Positions 24,619 to 33,440 are shown, counted from the first letter of the stretch. The stretch: 34,964 nt of DNA from DASZCR01 sp964246705 (GCA_964246705.1 CAXTRQ010000049.1:1-34964); one strand, 5' to 3'. Numbers and translations are program-made. The notes: generated by a model not told the origin, from the letters alone.

Positions 24619-25785
24619 TTATCGCTCCTCTTTGGTCGTGCCTTCTTCGCGCGTCGTCGCCGTCCCGTCCGCTTCGCGGCGCGAGTAACGCCGTTTGTAG
24701 TAATAGCTCTGCTCGTCCAATTTTTCGTCCGAGCCGTTCAAGACGATGCCGAGGATTCTTTCGCGCGGCAGCGGCTCAAGCAGGCGGTCGAGCATCGCGT
24801 AACGCGTCTTGCCGGAGCGCGCGACGATGAGTGCGGCGTCGGCGCGGCTGATGAGCATGGTCGCGTCGGTGAAGATACCGAGGGGGGGCGCGTCAATGAT
24901 GATGTAGTCGAACATGCGCCGCGCCTCTTTGAGCACGGCGCTGAACTTCGGCCCGGACAAAAGCTCCGCGACATCATCCCGCGTCGAACCGCCGGGCAGC
25001 AGATGAAGACCGGATGGTTCCAGCCGGATGATTGTCTCCGCGAGCGTCGCTTCTCCGGCGAGCACCTCGGAGAGTCCGACGGGCGCATCGAGGCCGAGAT
25101 ACTCACCCGCGCAGGGTTGGCGCAAATCGCCGTCAATCAAGAGCGCGCGCACGCCGTCGGTCTGCGCGAGCAGCCAAGAGAGGTTGATCGAGGTGAGCGT
25201 CTTGCCCTCCATAATTCCTGCGCTCGTGATGACAAAAGCCTGCATCCGCTTGCGCTCGCCCGCGTGAAGGACGCGCGTGCGCAAACTTCGATAGCGTTCG
25301 CTGTGCGGCGAACGCGGCTGTGTGATGGCGACAAGGTGTGGTTCGACGCGCGCGGCGGAAATGTCAATGCTGACGAAATCCGGCGTGCGCGTCGAACCGG
25401 CAGCGCCCAAAGTTGCCCCAGCAACACGCGAAGCCTGTCCGTCGGAGAGTGCCGATCCGACGGGCTGTCCGGTGCGCTCATTGGACGCTGGTCTGTGCGC
25501 CGTCGTATTGTCCGGCGCGTTGAAGTAACTGGAACGTTGCAGGAGATGATCGACGGGCGAAGCGGTCGCGGTCGCCTCGACGGCAGCAGCAGCGGCGGCT
25601 GTGCGTCTCGCCTCGCCTGCGCCGTGCGGCGCGGCGACGTTTGACGCGGCGTGCGCCCCCGCGCCGTTCGAGGGTGCGCCGTTACTTTCAACATGCGGCG
25701 CGCGCCCCCCTTCGGTCGCTCTCTTTTTGCCATTCGCGCCGCTCGTATCGGCGGCACGCTTTAAAGCTTCATAGACTCTGCCCAT
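24619..25785 (-). CDS. BY-kinase-type tyrosine autokinase, PEP-CTERM/EPS locus
   Basis: A 388-residue cytoplasmic P-loop ATPase (CpsD/Wzc C-domain type) that regulates polymer length by tyrosine autophosphorylation. The N terminus MGRVYEALKRA is typical of the group. Residues about 12-135 are Ala/Gly-rich and disordered. The kinase core shows a Walker A variant SAGIMEGKTLT (Met where Gly is usual; Lys at about 195), Walker A' LLIDGDLRQP (about 216-225) and Walker B YIIIDAPPLG. The tail holds a tyrosine cluster, EQSYYYKRRY, as the likely phosphorylation site. Its ATG overlaps the stop of the upstream ATPase by one base (TGATG), so translation is probably coupled. The membrane partner is the separate Wzz-like protein. 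Confidence 0.92.
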   Translation of the reverse strand: MGRVYEALKRAADTSGANGKKRATEGGRAPHVESNGAPSNGAGAHAASNVAAPHGAGEARRTAAAAAAVEATATASPVDHLLQRSSYFNAPDNTTAHRPASNERTGQPVGSALSDGQASRVAGATLGAAGSTRTPDFVSIDISAARVEPHLVAITQPRSPHSERYRSLRTRVLHAGERKRMQAFVITSAGIMEGKTLTSINLSWLLAQTDGVRALLIDGDLRQPCAGEYLGLDAPVGLSEVLAGEATLAETIIRLEPSGLHLLPGGSTRDDVAELLSGPKFSAVLKEARRMFDYIIIDAPPLGIFTDATMLISRADAALIVARSGKTRYAMLDRLLEPLPRERILGIVLNGSDEKLDEQSYYYKRRYSRREADGTATTREEGTTKEER

Positions 25786-26873
25786 CACATCTCTCCCGTG
25801 TGATCCCAACGACGAAATGCCTGACCGAGATCATCACCGTTTGGCGACCCGGCCTCTTCGACCTCTCTGGAAATCTCTCTCTCCATCTCGCGCTCGGCTT
25901 GCGCCTGCGAGGCGGCGGCGACGCTGCCCGCCGCAGACGAGTCTCCCTGCGAAGCGTTGCTCGCGGCTCCGGCAGCCCATAGCTCTGCGCGACCCGTCGC
26001 CGTGAAGATACGCGCAGGAGCTTCACGAACTTCTCCCGCCTGACGACCGCGCTGTGCTGAAGGCAGCATGTCGAAAGTCTCCGCGACCTCTTCGATAATC
26101 GAGCGGCTGATGGTTTCCGCCCCGGCGGAAAATCCGGTCAGCAACGCGTTGTCGCAAAGGTTGTTAATCTGGCGCGGAATGCCTTCCGAGCAGCGGAAGA
26201 TGTAGTCAACCGCGCCGGGCGAGAAGATGTCCGTGCGTTCCGCTCCCGCCACGAGCAGGCGCGAAGTAATGTAACGCTCGGTCTCTTCGATGTTCGGCAG
26301 CGCCTTGATTTCGCAGCGCAGCGCGACACGCTGTTTGAGTTGGCGTAAGTCCGGGTTATTTAAAACGTCGCGCAGTTCGGGCTGTCCCGTCAGAATGATT
26401 TGCAAATGCTTGGCAGAATCCGATTCAAAGTTCGAGAGCAGTCGCACCTCTTCAAGCACGCTCGTCGAAAGCCCGTGCGCTTCGTCCACGATGAGCACGG
26501 TGCGGAGTCCGCGCGCGTGGCGCGCTTCCAGCACTTCGCCGAGCCGCAGTACCAGTTCGGACTTGTTCTGCCATTCCTGCACGTCCAACAATTTCGGTGA
26601 AGAGATGTGCTGGTAAAACTCCTGCACGGTCATGCGCGGATTGAAGATGTAGGCGACCAACACCGTGCGGTCGAGCCGCTGCATCATCCAGCGCAAGATG
26701 GTCGTCTTGCCCGTCCCGACCTCGCCCGTGACGACGATGAGACCCTTGCCGCTCTCGATGCCGTAATGCAGGTTCGCCATCGCCTCCGTATGCGAAGGCG
26801 TGAAATAGATGAAGCGCGGATCGGGCGTCAGCGCGAACGGCAACTCTTTTAAACCGTAGAACTCTTTATACAA
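25785..26873 (-). CDS. ExeA-like AAA ATPase of the exosortase locus (XrtA-associated)
   Basis: A 362-residue ATPase of the GspA/ExeA type found next to exosortase A genes. The N terminus MYKEFYGLKELPFALTPDPRF is characteristic. Walker A is GEVGTGKT at residues 50-57, Walker B is VLIVDEAHGLS (D130, E131), and the sensor-like region is IILTGQPELRDVL. GIPRQINNLCDNALL is the typical lid. The last about 90 residues are a low-complexity Ala/Glu-rich extension. There is no transmembrane segment. Role in the locus is unproven; it is thought to energise secretion or assembly. GGAGG lies 11 bases before the ATG. Confidence 0.92.
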   Translation of the reverse strand: MYKEFYGLKELPFALTPDPRFIYFTPSHTEAMANLHYGIESGKGLIVVTGEVGTGKTTILRWMMQRLDRTVLVAYIFNPRMTVQEFYQHISSPKLLDVQEWQNKSELVLRLGEVLEARHARGLRTVLIVDEAHGLSTSVLEEVRLLSNFESDSAKHLQIILTGQPELRDVLNNPDLRQLKQRVALRCEIKALPNIEETERYITSRLLVAGAERTDIFSPGAVDYIFRCSEGIPRQINNLCDNALLTGFSAGAETISRSIIEEVAETFDMLPSAQRGRQAGEVREAPARIFTATGRAELWAAGAASNASQGDSSAAGSVAAASQAQAEREMEREISREVEEAGSPNGDDLGQAFRRWDHTGEM

Positions 26874-26974
26874 CTCTCAACCTCCAACCAAACGATGACC
26901 CCTGAACTGTCAGACAAAAGCTTTTCCGGCTTTTACTTCCGCCTTCATTGCCAGCGGCCTTACATCGTTTCTTC

Positions 26975-28606
26975 TTATCCCCTTAATGCCAGAAATTCGA
27001 GGATGTGCGTCATTCTCAGGATGAGCGCCAGCGCGGGGATGCTGCCGACGGTGATGGTGATTCCGGCGACGGCCAGCGCGGTGCGGCGTATGCGTTGGCG
27101 GCGCTGTTCGCGCGGCGTCAGTAGATTCGGCAGCGAGACGAGGACGGGCAGCCCCGTGTAGTGCTCCGCGTCGGCGGTCGTCTGAATGGTCAACAGGCGC
27201 GGCACTTCGATGAGCACGGCGCAGGCCAGACCGACGCCGAGGCCGAGTAGAAGTCCCAAGGCCATCCATAGCACGCGCTTCGGTGCGACGGCCTGCTCCG
27301 GCATGTTGGCCGCGTCAATCACGGCGATGGATTCGCCCTGCGCGTTGGACTGCACCTCCGAGAGCGTCTTCGCCTTCTCGTATTGCTCAAGTGTGTTGTC
27401 GTAGATGGCCTTCTTCGATTGATACTCGCGGCTCAAAGCTTCGAGTCCGACTTCCGCGCCGGGCACGTTGCCGAGACGCTGGCTCATCTCGCCGATTTGT
27501 CCTTCGGTGTCGGCGAGGCGTTTCTCCATCGCCGTAATCTGGCTGTTGGTTGACTGCAACTCGTACTTGAGCGTGTTGAGGCGCGGGTCAATCATGCCGT
27601 CGAGCTTCTTGCGCCGGTCTGCGACCTTAATCTTCCAATCGTTAATCAGTTCGTCTATCTCGCCCTGCACGCTGTCAATCTGCGCCTGCTTCGCGCGCAC
27701 TTCCGGGTGATTCGGCCTGTACCTTTCCTCGGTCAGCAGTTGTTCCTTCTCGGATTTGAGTTGCTCGCGGCGCAGTGAAAGTTGAGCATAGGCGGGCGTG
27801 GCTTTCGGGTCTTGCAGTTGGTCTATGAAGGTGTCAATTTCCTGACTGCGCTGCTTGTCGAGGTCGCTCTGCTGCGTGTTGAGCAGCGAACGGCGCTCGC
27901 GCAGGATACCGATGGCCGAGATCAAACTTTTCTGCTCTTCACGCAAGCCCGCAAGCTGCCCGATAAGCGCCTGCGAGGTCGAGGGCAGGTGCTCTTTGTT
28001 CTGCATCATAAATTGGAGCCGCTGCTGGTCAATCGCGTCGAGTTCCTCTTTATCCTGCTTCAACTTGTTCTCGAAGAAATCTTTGGTCTGCGTCGCATCA
28101 CGATTGGCTTCCATCGCCTGAGCTTTGGTGTATTTCGACGCCAGTTCCGCCGTCACGGCCTGCGTCATGCGAGCGTCTGGGCCGCGAAAGGAGAGATTGA
28201 AGCCGTTGGTGATGTCGTTGCGCGTGGTGTTAATGCGAACGTTGATGTCGCGCGTGCGCATCCGTTCGACGAGCACATCCATCGCTTCGCCGCGCCGACG
28301 CTCTGCGGCGTAGAGGCCGTACTTCTCGATCATCGGCTGGAGCGATGAGCGGCTGAAGACCTCCTGCTGGATGTTGTTGATGCGAATGGTCAGGTCGTCG
28401 TCCGACAGGCGCGGCACGACGTTAGCCGAGATGCCGGACGGCCTCACGGTCAGCAGCGTCGTTGACTCGTAGATGTTCGGCAGCTTCCACACGACAATCG
28501 CGATGGCGAAAGCAATGGCGATGGCCGGTAGCGTAATCAGCCACTTGCGTCTCCACAAAATCTGCGCGTACTCGCCGGGCGTGCGCTGGCGAAATTCAAC
28601 ACTCAT
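26975..28606 (-). CDS. Chain-length determinant (Wzz/GNVR) of the PEP-CTERM system
   Basis: A 543-residue inner-membrane polysaccharide co-polymerase. A cytoplasmic start MSVEFRQRTPGEYAQILWRR precedes the first helix at about residues 24-42. A long periplasmic coiled-coil region follows (about 150-400), then the GNVR-type element and proline-containing ANMPEQAVAPKR before the second helix at about 440-462. A third hydrophobic segment lies at about 510-532, beyond the usual two-helix topology. The cytoplasmic kinase is a separate gene, so this is the split Wzc arrangement. ATG at 28606 with GGAG 10 bases upstream. Confidence 0.93.
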   Translation of the reverse strand: MSVEFRQRTPGEYAQILWRRKWLITLPAIAIAFAIAIVVWKLPNIYESTTLLTVRPSGISANVVPRLSDDDLTIRINNIQQEVFSRSSLQPMIEKYGLYAAERRRGEAMDVLVERMRTRDINVRINTTRNDITNGFNLSFRGPDARMTQAVTAELASKYTKAQAMEANRDATQTKDFFENKLKQDKEELDAIDQQRLQFMMQNKEHLPSTSQALIGQLAGLREEQKSLISAIGILRERRSLLNTQQSDLDKQRSQEIDTFIDQLQDPKATPAYAQLSLRREQLKSEKEQLLTEERYRPNHPEVRAKQAQIDSVQGEIDELINDWKIKVADRRKKLDGMIDPRLNTLKYELQSTNSQITAMEKRLADTEGQIGEMSQRLGNVPGAEVGLEALSREYQSKKAIYDNTLEQYEKAKTLSEVQSNAQGESIAVIDAANMPEQAVAPKRVLWMALGLLLGLGVGLACAVLIEVPRLLTIQTTADAEHYTGLPVLVSLPNLLTPREQRRQRIRRTALAVAGITITVGSIPALALILRMTHILEFLALRG

Positions 28607-28630
28607 AACTTCGGCACTCCATCGAATCTA

Positions 28631-28712
28631 AGGATGAAGGCGGCAGGATGAAGGATGAAAAGAATGCTGATTGTTGACAATCAGGCTTTCATCCTGCCGC
28701 CTTCCGTCTTCA
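28631..28712. repeat. Heptamer repeats forming a perfect 17-bp inverted repeat
   Basis: GAAGGCGGCAGGATGAA (28636-28652) is exactly complementary to TTCATCCTGCCGCCTTC (28688-28704). The left arm is made of units AGGATGA, AGGCGGC, AGGATGA, AGGATGA. A small GATTGT-tg-ACAATC hairpin lies in the loop. It fills the space between prsT and the wzz-like gene and could attenuate transcription or protect mRNA ends within the operon. Confidence 0.8.
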
Positions 28713-28721
28713 TGCTTGCTA

Positions 28722-31178
28722 TTACAGGCTGTCGAGCGTGCGGCGCGCTTCGTCGGCCTGTGCGAACGGTTGTATCTGGGGATTGCGGGCTTGTTCTTCG
28801 CCCATGCGGATAGCGTTTTGCAGTTCACGTCGCGCGCCCGCCTTGTCTCCCTTGTCGGCTAAGGCTTTGCCGAGATGGAAATGATAAACGGCTTTGTCGC
28901 GCCCCAACGCCGCGCTGCGCGTGACGGCCTTCTGCAACTGCTCGACCGCCGCCGCATGGAGACCTTTCTTATAGAAGACCCAACCGAGCGTGTCGGCGTA
29001 GGTCGGCTCGTCCGGGAAACGGCGGACGAGGTCTTGGACGAGGCGCTGGGCTTCGTCCAGATTGCCCTTGCCCTGCTCAGCGTAGAGACTCGCCAGATTG
29101 TTGGCGGCGATGACTTCGCTGGGATTAACCTCCAGCGCGCGTTTGTAGCTGGCAACCGCCGCGTCGTAGTTCCGGCGTCCGTCCTCGATCATCCCGATCT
29201 GCCGGAAGGCATAGGAGTTGGTCGAACGGCGCTCGGTAATCTTCGTGTACTCGGCAACGGCGCGGTCGGGCTGGTTGGTGTGCAGATAAAACTCTGCGAG
29301 CGACGAATAGGCTGCGAGATAATCCTGATCGAGTTCGATGGCGCGGCGCAGGGAGGCTTCGACCACTTGCGGGTCAGAGGGCGCGAGGTCGTGCGCGAGC
29401 GCTTTCAGGTAATGAAGCTGCGCGTTGTTCGGCTGCTCGTTAAGCGCCTGTTCGATGCGCGCGCGCGGCGGGTCGGCTTTCTGCTGCGCGCCGTAGATTT
29501 TAATCAGCGCGAAGAGCGCCTGAAAGTTCGTGTGGTCAATCGAGAGCGCGCGGTCGCATTGCTGAACCGCTTCGTCGAGCCGCCCGTCAGCGGCGGCGAC
29601 ATCGGCAAGATTAACGTAAACCGACGGCATGTTGGGCGAACGCCGCGCCGCCTCTTCCATGTCCGAGCGCGCCGCTGCGATGGCCGCCGCTTTATCCTTC
29701 GGACTGATGCCCGGCTTGATGGAATCGAGATTAGCCGTGCCGCGCGTCGTGTAGGCTTTCATGGCGAGTTCGCCGAGAAGCTGCGGCGATTGCTGCGCGC
29801 TCGGAGCGGTGGTGTTCAGACGGTCAATTAGTTCGGTGGTGAGCCGCTTCGCCATCGCGGCATCGCCCGCCGCGAGATTGAGTTGCGCCTGCAAAAGTTT
29901 CGCCGGAAGAAAGTTCGGATAAAAGCGTTCGAGGTCGCCGGCGAACGAGCGCGCCTGATCCGTGTCGCCCTCGCGGTACTGCGCTTCAGCCATGAAGTAG
30001 AGGCCGAGCTGTGAGCGCGGTTCCTGCGCCAGCACGTCCTTGAGCTTGGCGATAGCCGTTTTGCCGTCGCCCTTTTCCAGATTGATACGCGCCAGCAGCA
30101 ACAGCGCATCGGCGTCGCGCGCGTTCTTCTTGAGCAGTTCGTCAATCTGCGCCGTCGCGCCCTGCACGTCGCCGCGTTGCAACAAGATTTCGCCGAGACG
30201 GTAATGCGCGCGCGAGTAGTCCGGGAGTTCTTTGTTCAGTTCTTGATAGACGCGCAGCGCATCGTCGGAGCGCCCAACGCTGGCGTAGAAATCTGCGAGA
30301 CGGGCGCGGTTGTCGGGTCGCTCACGGTCGAGTTGGGCGAGCGCCTTGAACGCCTCTTCGGCTTTGTCGAGACGGCGATTGACGAGATAAAAGCTGGCGA
30401 GCACGAAGCGCACGTCCGCGTTTGATGGGTCAACTTCGACGGCTTTTCTAAACTGCGCTTCGGCGGCGTCAGAGCGTCCGGTCTGAATGAGAAACTTGCC
30501 GTACTCAATGTACGCGAGCGAGGCGTGGTCGTTAATCTGAATGGCGTGCTGGAAGACTTCTTCGGCCTTCTTCGGGTCGCCGCCCTGCCAGTAGAAAGTT
30601 GCGAGGCTGGCGTGCGATTCGATGCGGTTCGGTTCGAGTTCAATCGCATGATTGAGTTCGGCGAGAGCCTTATCGCGGTCGCCGCGCACGGCCAGCACAT
30701 TCGCCAGCAGAATATGGCCGGGCACGTACTTCTCGTCTTGCTTGATAAGTTCCTGTGCGTTCAGGAGAGCTTCGTCGAAGAGTTGCTGGTTGGCAACCTT
30801 GCCGTCCTTCTGGCTGCCGAGCAGGTAGTACGTGCCGAGTTTGAAGCGCGCCTCTTTATACGTGGGATCAATTTGGACGACGCGGCGCAGTTCGTCGAAA
30901 GCCTCGCTGGCGCGCTGCAATCCCTCGTAACACTGTGCGAGTCCCCAGTGGCCAGCCGCGAGGTTGTCGTCAATCTGGAGGGCGTTGCGGTATTCGAGCA
31001 TCGCCTCCTGATACTTCTTCTCCTTCAGGAGTACGTCGCCGCGTGTGACGTGTTCGACTTTGGCTTTTTCGGGATTAGAGCAGGCGACGCTGAAGGCAGC
31101 GACGCTGATGGCGAGCAGAAAAATCAGCAGCGTAGTCCGACCCTGACGGGGCGCACGCAGGCACTCTTTCGTATTCAT
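28722..31178 (-). CDS. prsT: TPR-repeat lipoprotein of the exosortase system (PrsT-like)
   Basis: An 818-residue lipoprotein. The signal peptide ends in AAFSVAC with the lipidation cysteine at residue 33. Essentially the whole remainder is TPR units (GDVLLKEKKYQEAMLEYRNA, GHWGLAQCYEGLQRASEAF, and many more through ADTLGWVFYKKGLHAAAVEQ). Length and layout match the PEP-CTERM-system TPR lipoprotein PrsT, presumed to scaffold polymer or protein assembly in the periplasm or outer membrane. The ATG at 31178 has AGGAG 10 bases upstream. It follows a 418-base gap after epsI, so it may have its own promoter. Confidence 0.93.
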   Translation of the reverse strand: MNTKECLRAPRQGRTTLLIFLLAISVAAFSVACSNPEKAKVEHVTRGDVLLKEKKYQEAMLEYRNALQIDDNLAAGHWGLAQCYEGLQRASEAFDELRRVVQIDPTYKEARFKLGTYYLLGSQKDGKVANQQLFDEALLNAQELIKQDEKYVPGHILLANVLAVRGDRDKALAELNHAIELEPNRIESHASLATFYWQGGDPKKAEEVFQHAIQINDHASLAYIEYGKFLIQTGRSDAAEAQFRKAVEVDPSNADVRFVLASFYLVNRRLDKAEEAFKALAQLDRERPDNRARLADFYASVGRSDDALRVYQELNKELPDYSRAHYRLGEILLQRGDVQGATAQIDELLKKNARDADALLLLARINLEKGDGKTAIAKLKDVLAQEPRSQLGLYFMAEAQYREGDTDQARSFAGDLERFYPNFLPAKLLQAQLNLAAGDAAMAKRLTTELIDRLNTTAPSAQQSPQLLGELAMKAYTTRGTANLDSIKPGISPKDKAAAIAAARSDMEEAARRSPNMPSVYVNLADVAAADGRLDEAVQQCDRALSIDHTNFQALFALIKIYGAQQKADPPRARIEQALNEQPNNAQLHYLKALAHDLAPSDPQVVEASLRRAIELDQDYLAAYSSLAEFYLHTNQPDRAVAEYTKITERRSTNSYAFRQIGMIEDGRRNYDAAVASYKRALEVNPSEVIAANNLASLYAEQGKGNLDEAQRLVQDLVRRFPDEPTYADTLGWVFYKKGLHAAAVEQLQKAVTRSAALGRDKAVYHFHLGKALADKGDKAGARRELQNAIRMGEEQARNPQIQPFAQADEARRTLDSL

Positions 31179-31596
31179 TTATCCGGCACTCCTGTAAATG
31201 ACAGCAATCCTAGTTTCCGCAGACGAGCCGGGGCGTTGGCCGTCTCGAAACCAGAGTCGCCATTCTCTATTCTCATCCTTCCCTAGAGACGGCGCGGCGG
31301 GCAAGGCCGCGTGAAAGTCTCTCGGAAACCTGAATGGCTCGGAAGTTTCTTCCCTTGAATGGCGAGCGCCGGATGGGGCAACCACTGACGCTTGTCCTCA
31401 AGTGACTGTAAGCTTCCGTCCTGAAAATTGTCAAAACTTCAAATCCAACCCCTCGCTCGGTGCGCGCTCCGTATTCCGGCAACGCCAGTCTCTTAAAACG
31501 CCGAATCCGGTTGAGATTCCGGTAAACAATCCGCCTGTTTAGGGCATCCGCCCTCCCCCTTAATCTAACATCTAACACCCGGCGTCCGACACTTTT
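31179..31596 (-). other. Non-coding gap between epsI and prsT
   Basis: 418 bases with no convincing gene. The part next to epsI (about 31561-31595) is a run of 7-base units TTAATCT, AACATCT, AACACCC, GGCGTCC, GACACTT. Weak inverted repeats occur at about 31280-31325 (GAGAC arms) and 31500-31525. A prsT promoter is likely here but no clear sigma-70 or sigma-54 site was found. Confidence 0.5.
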
Positions 31597-32250
31597 TTAT
31601 TGCGGCACGAAGCGCGGGAGTTCCGGCGCGACCTGCGCGGCGATGCTGGCGGCAGAAGCGACCGCCTCCGATTCGGATTTCCCGATGGGCACGAGGACAC
31701 GTACCATCGAGCCATCCGAGCGGCGCAGGCGCGCGCTGTCCCAGACCGTGTAGAGCTTGTCCCAGTACTCGCTCGCCACCGCCCGCCCGCGCCCCTGATA
31801 CCAATAGACGAGCAGGTATTTCTCGACGCCGTTCTGGATGACGTAGCGGTTGGCTTCAAAGGTCGGAGCGCCATTGGCGGGTTGAATCTGAAGCACGTCG
31901 TGCGCGCCGAGCGTCCAGCCGGAACCGGGCATGCAGTTGAGCGGGCTGTGATAGGTCGCGCCGCTGCGCTGCGTGGCATAGTAGCCGATGTAGAGCGAAG
32001 CCATGCGACCGTCGGGCCGAGCGTAATCGCGCAGCACGTAATCATCTGCGCGAAGCACCGACTCGGTCGCCGCGTCAAAACGCACGTCGGCCTTGTGCTG
32101 CTGCCACTCGCCCACGCGCGCGGGGAAATCCTTCAGCGCGGCGCGCTCGACATGCGCCTCGCCCGCGCGCTCCCAATAGTTGACCAGCACGCCGCCTGCG
32201 ACGAGAAACGCGACGAGAATCCAGAAGTGCCCGCTCTTCGATTTCGACAT
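31597..32250 (-). CDS. epsI: Exosortase-associated protein EpsI
   Basis: A 217-residue protein with one N-terminal transmembrane helix at about residues 9-25 and a periplasmic domain. The family signature is visible: FPARVGEWQ near the start, VLRADDYVLRDYARPDG, YYATQRSGATYHSPLNCMPGSGW and KYLLVYWYQGRGR. EpsI domains occur beside or fused to exosortases and are needed for exopolysaccharide production; the exact activity is not established. The gene starts 12 bases after the exosortase stop, GAGG lies about 10 bases before the ATG, and the two are surely co-transcribed. Confidence 0.95.
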   Translation of the reverse strand: MSKSKSGHFWILVAFLVAGGVLVNYWERAGEAHVERAALKDFPARVGEWQQHKADVRFDAATESVLRADDYVLRDYARPDGRMASLYIGYYATQRSGATYHSPLNCMPGSGWTLGAHDVLQIQPANGAPTFEANRYVIQNGVEKYLLVYWYQGRGRAVASEYWDKLYTVWDSARLRRSDGSMVRVLVPIGKSESEAVASAASIAAQVAPELPRFVPQ

Positions 32251-32262
32251 CTCAGAATATCC

Positions 32263-33374
32263 TCAGTTGCCGTCAGTCCCGGACATGGCCGCCGTCGGAG
32301 ACTTGCCGAGTATGACCTTCTCCGTGCTTGCGTCTCTCGCCGCCGCTTCCTGTGTCGCGGCGCTCGCCTCGACGGCGGGTGCGGACTGCGGCGCGCTCTC
32401 GCTGCTGCTACTACCCGTCCCGCCCCNNNNNNNNNNGGATTCACACGGTCGAGCAGCCATCCGAAAGCGAAGAGCAGCAGGAACGCCACGACATAGACGA
32501 CCCAGCCGGAGAACGAATGAAAGAAACCGTCGGCAATCTGCGTCCCGTAGTAACGCGCGAGCACGCCCGTGCCGCTGACGCGCAAAGCATTGGCGATAAT
32601 CGCAATCGGAATCGCGCCGAAGACGAGCAGCAGGGCGCGTAGCGTCGGGTAATGATGCGCCAGCCAGTTGCGCCGCCCAGTGCCCGCCTCCGGCTTTTTG
32701 GGATTCGTGAAATACGCATAGACGACCGCCAGCGTGACGAGCGTCATCAAGGAACGGATGCCGCTACAAGCTTCGACGACTTCGAGTTTTTTAGTCGTCA
32801 TCGAATTGAGCGGCATCAACTCGATAACATTGCCGTCGCGCAAAACCGGAATATCAAACAGCCGCATCGCCCACACCGCGCAACTCGACGCGAAGAGTTG
32901 CAACGGGAAAGCAATTTTATTGAAGATGATCGTCGGGATTGGAATCGCCAGCGCCAGCAGCACCAGCGGGACGAGCGCAAACCTTAGGACACGAAAGCCC
33001 CAGAAATAGAGCACCACGCCCGCCAGCAACAACACCAGCGAGATGCGCTGAACAAACAGTTCCGCGCCCACCGTCCCCGCCCATAAGGCGAGCAGACCCG
33101 CAGCAACGACCATCCCTCCCCACACCGGAGTCGGCTGCTTGGCGATTCCCGACAGGTGCTCGCGCTCCGTCCACAGGATGTAGACGATGATGAAGGGAAT
33201 GAGCAGCCCGTGCGAGTAGTTCTCGTCTTCCCACCAAAAGCGCCCAAGCTTCGGCAGCACGTTGGCATAGGCGAAGGCAATCGCCGCCGCGATAATCAAC
33301 ACTTTCCACAGAGACCCGATTAGAGAGTCCTTCATGTTCGATTCAGTATCAGGGTCAGCTTTGACGTTTGACAT
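32263..33374 (-). CDS. xrtA: Exosortase (XrtA-type), interrupted by an assembly gap
   Basis: An integral membrane cysteine protease/transpeptidase that processes PEP-CTERM proteins. About eight helices are visible. The catalytic triad is recognisable: Cys203 in EACSGIRS, Arg265 in NALRV and His286 in FFHSFSGW. The 10-N gap follows LLDRVN. After it the coding frame changes, giving a Ser/Ala-rich tail (GGTGSSSSESAPQSAPAVEA and on) ending at 32263, 12 bases before epsI. Continuity requires a true gap length of 2 modulo 3. The start is uncertain: ATG 33374, ATG 33335 (MKDSLIGSLWKVL) or TTG 33407; none has a strong ribosome-binding site. The tail beyond the exosortase core is unusual. Confidence 0.92.
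32427..32436. other. Assembly gap (10 N)
   Basis: Ten Ns lie within the 3' part of the exosortase gene. Ten is a common placeholder, so the true length is unknown. The flanks are Ser-codon-rich and GC-rich, which may have broken the assembly. Confidence 0.95.
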
Positions 33375-33440
33375 TGGAAGGTGATCCGCAGAGAAAGTAT
33401 TGCCCAAGGTCGGAGAAACAGGACGCGTGCTCTCTTAAAG

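Noticed and set aside
24367..25644. 425-codon plus-strand frame opposite the sugar transferase and kinase genes
   Set aside because: It spans two well-identified minus-strand genes and their junction; composition is typical of a shadow frame.
31179..31260. Sigma-54 promoter upstream of prsT, expected for some PEP-CTERM systems
   Set aside because: A GG...GC pair (gcggaaactaggattgctg on the minus strand) is spaced by 11 rather than the required 10 bases. The region upstream of the PEP-CTERM gene also gives wrong spacing.
32133..33407. Exosortase read as 424 residues with an Arg-rich C terminus overlapping epsI
   Set aside because: The tail after the N gap is out of frame. The other frame gives a Ser/Ala-rich tail that stops just before epsI, which fits an operon.
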